Source: RGIG464 sp045643185 (GTDB lineage: Bacteria; Myxococcota_A; Bradymonadia; UBA4248). From it: 24,233 nucleotides of DNA. The stretch covers positions 1-24,233 of the forward strand of contig JAZUKH010000086.1 in assembly GCA_045643185.1 (NCBI GenBank), given 5' to 3'. Of this stretch, positions 5,476 through 18,600 are shown piece by piece (positions within the stretch are counted from its first letter, which is position 1; each line of letters begins with the position of its first letter). Both the position numbers and the translations under genes were made by a program. The notes under the pieces were generated by a model, which saw only the letters and a list, made by a program, of their open reading frames with translations, did not search any database and was not told the DNA's origin.

Positions 5476-7755
5476 TTATTCGTGGATCTCGTAGTCCTCG
5501 TAATCTCGAATCACGTGCCCCATTTCGCGATATTCGTGTGCTCCGGCATCCCAAAGCATATCGGTATCGACCTTGGTATTTTCTGAAGCCGCCTGAATGC
5601 AGGCGCGAAACACGGCGTTTTTGATATGTCCGCCACTCATCTCAAACTCTTCGCCAAGACGCTCGAAGTCGATCCGTTTTGCACTCGCCTTTTTGGGAAG
5701 CAACACCGACCACAGCTGTGCACGTTCATCCTTATCCGGCATGGGAAAGGCGAGTTTGAATTGAATACGACGAGCGAGTGCCTCGTCGAGTGAATCGGCC
5801 AGATTCGTCGTAAGAATGCTGACGCCGCGATAGGATTCCAGACGTTGAAGCAGGTAATTGACTTCGAGGTTGGCATATCGGTCATTGGACGATTTCACGT
5901 TCGTGCGTTTGGCAAAAAGCGAGTCTGCTTCATCAAAGAGCAAGATCGCCTGACTGGCCTGAGCATGGTCAAAGATCTTGGCGAGTCGTTTTTCAGTCTC
6001 ACCAATATATTTATCCACGACGCGTGAAATATCGACAACGTATAGGGCACGTTTCAATTCATGCGCCAACACGCCCGCCGTGAGCGTTTTCCCCGTGCCT
6101 GGAGGCCCCGAAAAGAGGACGCTGAGCCCCGTCGCTGAAGACATCTTGCCAAAGCCCCATTCGTTCGAGACAACTTCGGAATATCGGGCATAATTGAGGA
6201 TCTCCTGAATCGTGTCTCGCGCGTCCTGACTAAGAACGATGTCATCCAAACCAAGCGGTGTCGCTTTGAGTTCAGCAAGCCCTTCCAGAGCCTGTCCACG
6301 CGTCGTACGAAGGGTCTCGGCGAGTGCCGGGCCATCGATGGCATCCGAATGAATGCGCGTTCGACATGTCTGAATGGTCGATTTGATCTCCCCCATGGTC
6401 AGGCAATAACCGGTAGAGATGTAATTCACGGTCTCTTTCAACGCCGATCCAGACAAACAGCCCGACAAAGCGTTTTGCCACAATGCGGCCTGCTGGGCTC
6501 GGGACGGCAATTTGCAAAAGATCTCTGAAACGTTGCCAAAGAACTTTTTCAAGAGCTTATTCGTGGTCTCGGCGATTAAGCAGACCGTTCCGGAATGCTG
6601 ATCGAGCATTTTTCTGAACGGCACGCTGATCTGTTCAAGAGCACGTTCCACACCTTTCGACGGAACATTATCACAACGGAAAGTTAGCATGGCCTGGTTG
6701 AGACGCGCCTCTCTGAACCACAACCCGGCTGCAGCCAGGAGTTGATCAGGCGCTTCTTCAGGCGAAACGAGCGAAAAGTCGATTTCGAGGACATGGCGTT
6801 TCTGTGTTGCCGCGTATTCACGAATGAAACTGCGTCGACCAAAACCTTTGGGACCACAAAAGGCGACACGAGCCTTCTCAGCCGACAGACACGCCCTGGC
6901 CTGACTCAAAAATGCCTCGTCCAAAATGAGTTCAGAACGCGGCGCATCCGTGTGCCATAACTCGGCAAACGGTAACTGATCCTCGGTCTCCTTACCAATG
7001 AGGAAGGCCGCAATTCGGTTAGGCACACTCAACGGAGCCTGCAAAACAGGCGTTCGGTTACCCCAATCGGCCTGTTTCCCGACTTCTACGAGCGAATACA
7101 TGCGTAAAGGGCTGTCAATGTCGAGTAGCTGCAAAATGTCGAGCTGTTCCATCTCGCCTTCGGCAATGAGATCAGCATAAAACCATCCCGGAAAAATGGT
7201 CGACTCAAGGCCCGTCGCAAATTTATATAAACGCGCAATTTCCTCATCCAGTTGCGGTGCGGCGATGGCACATAGCAACAAAGTCTCAAAGGGCGATAAC
7301 TGAAAAGCCACTTCGAGCATTTCCGGGGGTAAATTGTGGTCGAGACCGAGTCTGCGCGTCGCTTCAACACGGTTTTGAATGTGTGAACGAAAACTGGCCA
7401 GTTGAACGATGATGTCCCCCAACGAGGGAAACTTCATTTGCGTCAACCACGCCGCCCCATTCACCTCTCTTTCTGTTCCAACAATATGCAGAACCTCGCC
7501 CGTGCTCGTCTGATAAGCCTGAAATATCCCAGCATCATTCAAAAGCCGCTCACTATGAAAACGAAGGTATCTGAGAACGAGCCCTTTAATATGATTACAG
7601 ATGCTTTGAAAGCGATCTCGGGGCGATTGAAAGGCCATAGCCTCATCGGAAGGCGCTTCAACAGATTTGGGCGCTTCAACAGATTTGGGCGTCTCTTGAG
7701 ACAGTTGTTCCGACAACGCATCGGATTTCGTGTTTTTAGTAGAAGCTTTTCTCAT
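5476..7755 (-). CDS. AAA+ ATPase, contractile-injection-system type
   Basis: A 759-residue ATPase with two AAA-like modules. The C-terminal one is intact: Walker A GPPGTGKT (550-557), pore-loop-like KYIGETEKRL (582-591), Walker B ILLFDEAD (604-611), sensor-1 TTN (649-651) and arginines in ARRI (661-664). The middle module is degenerate: its P-loop reads GPKGFGRRS (301-309) and lacks the Lys-Thr/Ser pair. Residues 45-290 are helical and include LSPFETLLLCAIAAPQLD, resembling the N-terminal winged-helix part of ATPases encoded with extracellular contractile injection systems (Afp15-like); this match is from memory. The first 40 residues are polar with a tandem PKSVEA repeat. The ATG at 7755 has a poor ribosome site, and the ATG at 7638 (Met40) is a fair alternative. 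It lies 228 bp after the lipoprotein/metalloprotease pair on the same strand, with a terminator at 5278-5363. No sheath, tube or baseplate genes are present. Confidence 0.8.
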   Translation of the reverse strand: MRKASTKNTKSDALSEQLSQETPKSVEAPKSVEAPSDEAMAFQSPRDRFQSICNHIKGLVLRYLRFHSERLLNDAGIFQAYQTSTGEVLHIVGTEREVNGAAWLTQMKFPSLGDIIVQLASFRSHIQNRVEATRRLGLDHNLPPEMLEVAFQLSPFETLLLCAIAAPQLDEEIARLYKFATGLESTIFPGWFYADLIAEGEMEQLDILQLLDIDSPLRMYSLVEVGKQADWGNRTPVLQAPLSVPNRIAAFLIGKETEDQLPFAELWHTDAPRSELILDEAFLSQARACLSAEKARVAFCGPKGFGRRSFIREYAATQKRHVLEIDFSLVSPEEAPDQLLAAAGLWFREARLNQAMLTFRCDNVPSKGVERALEQISVPFRKMLDQHSGTVCLIAETTNKLLKKFFGNVSEIFCKLPSRAQQAALWQNALSGCLSGSALKETVNYISTGYCLTMGEIKSTIQTCRTRIHSDAIDGPALAETLRTTRGQALEGLAELKATPLGLDDIVLSQDARDTIQEILNYARYSEVVSNEWGFGKMSSATGLSVLFSGPPGTGKTLTAGVLAHELKRALYVVDISRVVDKYIGETEKRLAKIFDHAQASQAILLFDEADSLFAKRTNVKSSNDRYANLEVNYLLQRLESYRGVSILTTNLADSLDEALARRIQFKLAFPMPDKDERAQLWSVLLPKKASAKRIDFERLGEEFEMSGGHIKNAVFRACIQAASENTKVDTDMLWDAGAHEYREMGHVIRDYEDYEIHE

Positions 7756-7766
7756 AAGTTTTATAT

Positions 7767-7853
7767 TTATGGGTTACGATTCAGACATGGGGGGATCTTT
7801 CGTCTCTCCTCGGCAAGCTTCGCTGACAGCTCCTCCGGCAATGAAGGAGCCAT
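7767..7853 (-). CDS. Possible 28-residue leader peptide
   Basis: A short frame from ATG at 7853 to TAA at 7767-7769 ends 11 bases before the AAA+ start. The peptide is amphipathic and charged (MAPSLPEELSAKLAEERRKI then PPCLNRNP). Its ribosome site is weak. It could be a translated leader whose ribosomes help initiate the poorly signalled AAA+ gene, or the decayed end of an upstream gene, or chance. Confidence 0.25.
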   Translation of the reverse strand: MAPSLPEELSAKLAEERRKIPPCLNRNP

Positions 7854-7983
7854 TTTCTTCAAATTCAGCAATACAATCTCCCCTTTTTGGGGAGCTCCCT
7901 GCGTATCGACGTGTGAGGGCAAATAAACACACGAAAGGCATAAACATAACCATGGCTATTTGCCCCTGGCTAAGAAATAATAT

Positions 7984-8775
7984 TTATGGCTTGACCATCA
8001 GAGAAAACGGTTCAACAGTAACGGACACGTTCGAACCAGAGACCTGCAACGTGACTTTTTTGTAATCTTCCGCCATGGCGTTTTCTTCATAATAATAGAC
8101 GAGCGTCCTGGTGTCCTGTTCCTGATTCAATTGAGGCGCGTGCATATTCCAGGCGTCATTGACCATCTCGACATACTCGCCCGTTTGAAAAACGAGCGCA
8201 GAAGTGACTGCAGCGATCATATTCACCGCGATGCCATACGCCTCTGTCTCTCCATCCAAAGCCACATCACACAGACGGACCAGGAGTTCGCGGGCATCAT
8301 TCAGGTCTGTCACGCAAACCTTGCGCACCATATCCACAAGAAATGTGGGCTGATGGACGCGCGGCGCATCCAGATCGTCAGAAGATTGAGTCTGGAATTC
8401 TAGAAGATACCAGTTCGAAAAGTGCACCGACGAAGGCAGCATCTTGTCGACATGCTGCCCAGCAAGCTGTTCGGCGATGATGCGCTTCGCTTCGTCATAC
8501 ACGGCAGATTTCTGGGGATCTTTTGAATCGGAGTAGTAACTATCCCAATCAACGGTATCGGAAAGCTTTGAAAAGGTCATCGGTGTGTTTTGAACCTCCG
8601 CCGGGTTGCCTGGATTAAGTTGCGTCTCATCATTCACGCCATGGTTTTCGGCCCCCGCTTCAGTCGCGGGGGTGGATTTAACAGATGAACTCTGACAACC
8701 AAGGCAGGCGAGTCCAAAGCAGGCACCCAAACCAAAATAGAGAAAACGGTGAAATGACACAGAAAACCCTTTCAT
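7984..8775 (-). CDS. Lipoprotein coupled to the metalloprotease gene
   Basis: About 263 residues with a lipoprotein signal peptide ending LACLGC, a Ser/Thr/Asn-rich linker of about 40 residues, then a compact alpha/beta domain with two central cysteines (VCVTD, RLCDV) and a beta-rich end (VTLQVSGSNVSVTVEPFSLMVKP). I recognise no family. The ATG at 8775 lies 2 bases after the stop of the metalloprotease gene; an in-frame TTG at 8781 would overlap that stop. Such tight spacing implies translational coupling and a shared role. Position right behind a predicted protease without a Sec signal fits a periplasmic immunity or inhibitor lipoprotein, or an envelope partner; this is inference only. Confidence 0.75.
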   Translation of the reverse strand: MKGFSVSFHRFLYFGLGACFGLACLGCQSSSVKSTPATEAGAENHGVNDETQLNPGNPAEVQNTPMTFSKLSDTVDWDSYYSDSKDPQKSAVYDEAKRIIAEQLAGQHVDKMLPSSVHFSNWYLLEFQTQSSDDLDAPRVHQPTFLVDMVRKVCVTDLNDARELLVRLCDVALDGETEAYGIAVNMIAAVTSALVFQTGEYVEMVNDAWNMHAPQLNQEQDTRTLVYYYEENAMAEDYKKVTLQVSGSNVSVTVEPFSLMVKP

Positions 8776-8777
8776 GA

Positions 8778-10406
8778 TCAACCGCCCAGTTCAGAAGCTT
8801 TGTCCATATTGTGCAGACCGTTGTCAACGAACCAGTCTTTAAGTTTCTGGGGTGTACTGACAGACCACTGATGCGGATCTTTCTTCAGCTCTGCCTCACT
8901 CAAATTGCCCTTTGAAACGAAGAATGAAGCATAGGTTTCGGCGAATTCTTCGCCCGGATCACGATATTGATAGCAACTGATTTTATTGCTCCAATTGCTC
9001 TTGTCGAAAGAATACCAGCATTTTTTCCAAGTATAGGACTGGTGGAACGGCGCCTTCAGACCGGCGCGGCAACCGCTATGACCACTATATTGATTCATGC
9101 AGGCATTCTGGTGAGCAAGACTCATCCAAAGCTGATAAAGGAGGTTAGAATCTTCCAGTTCCGTCAGGACCTTGCCCAGCTCGGTGCGTTTTGTATCATC
9201 AAGACTGGACGTACTCGCATTGTTGTTGATCTCGTTATTAATAAAGGTACCGGCTTTCGCCCAGGATTGAACGCTGCCACCATTATTTGAGTCAGCGCCT
9301 GTCTTATCGCAATTTATGATTTCTTTGCCAATGGCGGTTGCGGCATTGATAACCTCATCCTTGGTCAACGATGTCTTCGTGAATGCTTTGTTGGAACTGA
9401 AAGGCGACGCTGACATATATTCCGTCTTCATTTTTTCGACGACGTCGGCATCGCCGACGCTTTTCCAGTCGGAAATTTTGCGGAAGCTCTTCATCACCGA
9501 ATAACCATATTTTTCTTCACCAGAGAAGGTGGCAACGGAATCCGTAGCTTTGTGACTATTGTCGACGATATGCCCAAGTTCATGGGCCGTCGTCATGTTA
9601 ATGCCGATCAATCCATAACGTCCGTCTGATGTGGAATCCACTTTGCTGCTCAAACCAATCGGCGTATTCGTATCGGATTCTTTATAATTGACATAGTAGC
9701 ACTGGCTGCTTGCCCCACCGCAGACCCCCGAGTTGGTATTTTGGGTAATGAGAACGCGAATGAGGTCCAAGTCGGCCTGCGGTAATAACGTGTAGGTGTA
9801 ATACACGTGTTTTGCGCCATTAATGCCCCAGCTCGCATTGGTTCGATTGTTCATCCAGCTATTCACTGCGGATTGGTCGCCAGAAGCAATATTCGGATTC
9901 GTCGCCCCAAGAGGCACGCCAAAACGCGCATAGATCATGTCGATCATGAGATCGACATTCGTCACCTCGCTGTAAATGCAATCCAAAATGTAATTTCGTT
10001 CTTTATCCGGCAGTTTTTTGATAATGCGTCTCACCAAATCGGGATCACCAGCAATGCTGACCTTTGCCGACGCATCGCTGGCCAACGCACACATTTTTTC
10101 GAGTGCTTCATCACGCGCTGAACTCGTTTTTTGCCCCAAAAGGTATCCCCCAACCAGACCAACCAGTCCCAACGCAGCTGGACTCAAAGCGGTAGCAATG
10201 TGGGCTGCTGTTGTCGCGGTCTTCATGTTGCAATAGGTATTAAGGAGCTCAACAAACTGATCATGCGCATCCTCGCTCCCTGTCACCGTCGAAGCTGTGG
10301 TCGCAGACGGTGTGGTCGGTGACAACGATGCACCAGCGTCCTCAACGTCTTTGGTTTCCTGATTTCGTTTCGTCTCTTTTTCTTTTACCTTCATCGAATC
10401 TGACAT
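8778..10406 (-). CDS. Putative zinc metalloprotease (HELGH) without Sec signal
   Basis: A 542-residue protein. Residues 1-48 are polar and low-complexity (Lys/Glu, then Thr/Ser/Ala), with no signal peptide. Residues 68-90 form a Gly/Ala-rich hydrophobic segment, then come helices. The catalytic region carries TTAHELGHIVDNSH: zinc ligands His275 and His279 with Glu276, and another His at 285. GEEFAETYASFF at 485-496 supplies the expected downstream acidic ligand motif seen in HExxH/ExxxE-type peptidases and toxins. Several cysteines (228, 236 and others in the C-terminal half) suggest it may work outside the cytosol. No Sec signal, a disordered N-terminus, a hydrophobic hairpin-like segment and a nearby injection-system-type ATPase fit a cargo toxin delivered by a contractile system. 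An alternative is a cytoplasmic or membrane-tethered protease. Upstream ribosome site (GAGTGAG) is weak. The lipoprotein gene follows directly. Confidence 0.75.
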   Translation of the reverse strand: MSDSMKVKEKETKRNQETKDVEDAGASLSPTTPSATTASTVTGSEDAHDQFVELLNTYCNMKTATTAAHIATALSPAALGLVGLVGGYLLGQKTSSARDEALEKMCALASDASAKVSIAGDPDLVRRIIKKLPDKERNYILDCIYSEVTNVDLMIDMIYARFGVPLGATNPNIASGDQSAVNSWMNNRTNASWGINGAKHVYYTYTLLPQADLDLIRVLITQNTNSGVCGGASSQCYYVNYKESDTNTPIGLSSKVDSTSDGRYGLIGINMTTAHELGHIVDNSHKATDSVATFSGEEKYGYSVMKSFRKISDWKSVGDADVVEKMKTEYMSASPFSSNKAFTKTSLTKDEVINAATAIGKEIINCDKTGADSNNGGSVQSWAKAGTFINNEINNNASTSSLDDTKRTELGKVLTELEDSNLLYQLWMSLAHQNACMNQYSGHSGCRAGLKAPFHQSYTWKKCWYSFDKSNWSNKISCYQYRDPGEEFAETYASFFVSKGNLSEAELKKDPHQWSVSTPQKLKDWFVDNGLHNMDKASELGG

Positions 10407-10533
10407 AATACACTCACTCGGCTAAAGTAATTATCATCAAAACACAATAACACGGCCGTATTTTATCATGAATGTCACAGACTCATCAAATCAAAAACGC
10501 CTGAACGACGTCAACAGGTTCCTGATGCAATAA

Positions 10534-10619
10534 AAAAAAACCGCCGTATTCGCTACGCGAATAGGCGGTTTGCATCGGGCGTATTCGCCGAAGGCGAATA
10601 GCCCGTGCCCATGATAAAA
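10534..10619 (-). terminator. 86-bp exact repeat, copy B: rpoC terminator
   Basis: Exact duplicate of 5278-5363, ending 5 bases from the rpoC stop codon. On the minus strand a first hairpin with a GAA/TTC loop is followed by AAACCGCC ... GGCGGTTT and a run of nine T, an excellent intrinsic terminator. It very likely ends the rpoC transcript. Confidence 0.85.
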
Positions 10620-10624
10620 ACGAA

Positions 10625-14962
<4,338 letters not shown>

Positions 14963-15147
14963 GGTTTTTCCTTTTATGGAAAGGCACCCACCCAGATCCG
15001 ACGAGAGAAGTCATTGGACCTGTGCCGATGCGTTTATTCAATCGATCCGTTTCTGGCGGAAAACGCCGCATTTCCTTACAGCGTCTCACTTTTTTTGAAG
15101 CAAACGCCCCAATTCGGACTCGCCGAAGAGACAATTCACCCCAAAAT

Positions 15148-15173
15148 GTTGTCAAAACTTCCATCTTGACAAC
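15148..15173. promoter_or_regulatory. Inverted repeat upstream of rpoC
   Basis: GTTGTCA, 12 bases, TGACAAC: perfect 7-bp arms, about 190 bp upstream of rpoC. On the minus strand this also places TTGTCA and TTGACA hexamers that could act as -35 elements. It may be an operator or paired promoter elements; no decisive -10 box is seen. Confidence 0.35.
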
Positions 15174-15343
15174 CCCAAAATAAACCAACCTAGTTTAACA
15201 GATTGACCTACTTATCGCCACCAATTTGGGCATCGCCAAAAAACAAATAATTGCCCAAATTTTCGCCTGTTTCCGCGTCCCATATCAATTTCCACGCAGA
15301 CGATTTTTGTTTGAAGGCGGGGGAAGGCTCCCCCTACGTGGCT

Positions 15344-15398
15344 ATTTGGTATTTCTGTAGAGACGTGCGGTCCGCGCGTCTCTACAGAAATTCCAAAT
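15344..15398. repeat. Foldback element with 22-bp arms
   Basis: Bases 15344-15365 and 15377-15398 are reverse complements with one mismatch; the 11-base centre contains GCGG-T-CCGC. The core is GTAGAGACG ... CGTCTCTAC, flanked by runs such as CCCCTACG and CGCCCCTACCCC. Similar GTAGAGACG-type foldbacks are, from memory, common mobile-looking intergenic elements in several bacterial groups, so this is probably a short nonautonomous (MITE-like) repeat. Confidence 0.75.
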
Positions 15399-15441
15399 AC
15401 GCCCCTACCCCCTCGCCTGGCAGGGCCCAAAAACAAATTTA

Positions 15442-15460
15442 GGGACGTCCATGACGTCCC
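15442..15460. repeat. Palindrome with 8-bp arms
   Basis: GGGACGTC-CAT-GACGTCCC is a perfect stem with a 3-base loop, 45 bp from the foldback element. It has no T-run, and may be part of the same intergenic element cluster. Confidence 0.6.
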
Positions 15461-15638
15461 CAAATTCCTCCTGACAACCAAGTCAGGATCCAACCAAGCT
15501 CGTTGCGCCACTCAGCCGAATGCTTCCGCCATCGCCCCCACTAGACGTTCGACCGTGCCCCGCTGCCGAGGCACTGTCAACGAAGTGACGTGAAAGGAAA
15601 CAAACGACTTTTGCATGCGCAACGTCTTATGCCATCGG

Positions 15639-18600
15639 TTAATAAACAACGGTGCGGCAGGCCGCCGGACAATGTCCCGGAGTGCCATTGAGTTCACCGT
15701 CGTCACACTCTTCGAACCCATCCTGCGTAATACCGTCGCCGCAATACGGTGCCAGCTTGCAATCGGACGTGCACGTGCCGTAGGCGCCCGTGTTGGCACC
15801 ATCGTCACATTGTTCGCCATTCATCTTGTCAATTCTGGCATCGCCGCAACGCGGCGGCAGGAACGTACAACCGGCACCGCAGCCGTTGTAGCTGCTGTCA
15901 TTGACGCCGTCGTCGCAAACTTCACCCAGCCATCGCTGAACGATGTGGTCACCGCAGTACGGACGTTTGCAGCTGTTCGAACAGTTATCATCATCGACTT
16001 CGTTGCCGTCGTCACACTCTTCACCTTCTTCCAGAATGCCGTTACGACAACCAGCCAAGCGGCAGTTGCTCAAGCATTTAGAAGCGGCCGTGCCATTCTT
16101 AGCTTTGCCGTCATCGCACTGTTCATATTCCTGAACGACGCCGTCACCACAATTGACGTTCACACAATTCTGGCACCAATCTGCCACCTGGTCGCAGCCT
16201 TCGTTACCTTCGACAATGCCGTTGCCGCAGTACGCTTCGATCTGACAATTCACGCAACCGTGTTCGATGGCATACTGATCATTGACATGACCACCGCCAA
16301 GGTCGCACGTTTCTTTGTCACGCACTAACCCATCGCCGCAAACCGAGCGACAGTTCGTTTTACCAACGTTCACGAAACCGACCAACGTCAAACGGAAGTT
16401 TGACGCATCCGTGTAACGTTCCGCCTGGAAGAAGCTGATCGGATAGATGCCGCCTTCGTAAAGGTCGTATTTCGGGTCATACATCTTACCCGTCGTGGCA
16501 TTCTTTGTCGCGGTAATTTCAAAGCTGCCTTCTTCAGCATTGTGACAGCCGCCAAGATCGATCGCCCGTTTACCATTCACAAAAACAAAGACGTCGTCGT
16601 CACCTCTAAACAGAAGTTTTGCCGGCTTGCCCTGATACTGGAAATAGGTCTGAATGTGCGTTGTAAAATGGAAATTCTTGTTATTCTTATAGTTGCCATA
16701 GCCACGGCCCGACAATGGGAAGAAATTGCTGTCATCATAGACGTATTCGCCTTTGTCCTTGTCCGTAAGCTTAAGTTCCAGTGGTTCCTCGATCTTGTAA
16801 TTGATGCCCTCATAGTCGTGGTACCACATGTCAAAAGAATTGGCCGTGATCCCACAAGCGCTGGAAGCATTGAACACAGGCCGCCCATCAGAACCGAGCG
16901 TATCCTTGACGATATTTTTTTCAGACGCGTTGATGCGCTGAAAATCGGGATGTCCCTGATTTCCACTAAAAGCGCCACCATATTTCTTCGCTTCATCGGG
17001 GGTAAGGCAGCCATCGACCTTGTCACCATTTGCGCCGGTACAGCTCGAGTCGTCCCAAGCGCGGAAGTCACGATAAGTGGCTGCCAGTTTGACCGTGGGT
17101 AGATAGTCATTCGAATACTCGTCGCATGTCCAACCATCCTCGGGAACGCATTCGGACGAACAACCATCACCGGATTCCAGGTTGCCGTCATCGCAAAGTT
17201 CACCAGCGACCCAAATGCCGTCACCGCAGATCGGCTTGCATTCGCCGCTGATATCACACGAGTAAATGGCTTCACGGTGACAGAACGGATCGCAACCGTC
17301 ACCAGCCTTCATGTTGCCGTCATCACATTCTTCGTTGTATTGCACGATGCCATCACCGCACTTACCCAGCGTACAGTTGTGACCATCGTCATCACAGAGA
17401 CAATGGTCTTTGAGCTTACACGTTTTTTTGTCACAGCAGGATGATGCGTTATCCGGGTCATCACACTGTTCAGCCCCCTGCAGCTTGCCATTGTTACATT
17501 CTGCAGTTTTGGTACAAGGCTCACCGGGTTTAAGGCATTCCCATGTGTCTTCGATCTGACATTTATCGGAGCAACCGTCTTTGCTGGTTTTGTTGCCGTC
17601 GTCACATTTTTCGTCACCGGTCACCACACCGTCACCGCAGACGTCGGGTTCGCAGGCGCCACCTTTCTCATTGCAATGATAACCGGGTTCGCGTTTACAA
17701 AAACGGCTGCAGCCGTCTTCCGATTTGTCGTTGCCATCGTCGCATTCTTCCTTACCGGCGACGACGCCATCCCCACATTTCGTTGCATAACAAGCTTTAC
17801 CGATTTCCGCACAGGTCCAACCAGGTTCGATCTGGCACTTTTCAGAGCAACCATCGCCCGACTTGTTATTGCCATCTTCACACTTTTCGGAGCCTTCAAT
17901 GACGCCATCGCCGCAAACCGTGGTCTCGCACTTCGACGGTTTTCCGGAGCACTTGTAACCAGGCTCCATCTGGCACGCGACCGAGCAGCCGTCACCAGAA
18001 GTCGTGTTACCGTCATCGCATTCCTCGTCAGCGTCGACCACACCATTACCGCAGTTCGACACAAAAGACGGGGTGGGTTCACAAGGTTTACCCAAATCAG
18101 GGCTACCAATGCCCGGACAAGTGTAACCTTTTTCGATCTGACAATCGGACGAACACCCGTCACCGGAAATGTTGTTGCCATCATCGCAGGTTTCGTCATG
18201 TGTGATGAGTTTATCGCCGCAATAGCGTCCTTCATAAACACAACGCACGTTACAAATGTTGTAATCACCGCCACTTGCAGCGCTAGCGCCTTTGTCATCA
18301 CAGAGCTCGCCGTTCGCGCGGTCGATATCATCGACTAGCCCGTCACCGCAATAGTGTGAAGGCTGGCATGAGGTCGAACAACCAGCTTTGGTTCCCGTGT
18401 AATCTCGGTTGCTCGAACCATTATCACACGCTTCCCCTTCGTCCTTATCAACGACTTTGTCGCCACACTCGGCCTTTTCGCACTCATCGCCTGGGTGCTC
18501 ACAACGCCAACCAGCTTCGCGTGAACAATTGCTGGTGCAGCCATCGCCATTGTTCTTGTTGCCATCGTCGCATTCTTCATCATCGTCGAGGTTGCCATCG

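Larger units (their letters stand above)
14963..15638. other. Palindrome-rich gap upstream of rpoC
   Basis: 676 bp with no supported gene. The half next to rpoC must hold its promoter; a candidate on the minus strand is TTGCTT, 17 bases, TGTAAG near 15080-15108, but it is weak. An inverted repeat lies at 15148-15173, a 22-bp-arm foldback at 15344-15398 and an 8-bp-arm palindrome at 15442-15460. A minus-strand open frame across 15212-15511 merely translates the foldback. Confidence 0.6.

Noticed and set aside
15212..15511. Minus-strand 99-codon frame upstream of rpoC
   Set aside because: It translates straight through the foldback and the neighbouring palindrome and has no ribosome site or family resemblance.
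15639..18338. Plus-strand frames opposite the DUF4215 gene (for example 15615-16328 and 17676-18338)
   Set aside because: They are antisense shadows of the cysteine repeats, with repeated valine/alanine/threonine patterns and no start signals.
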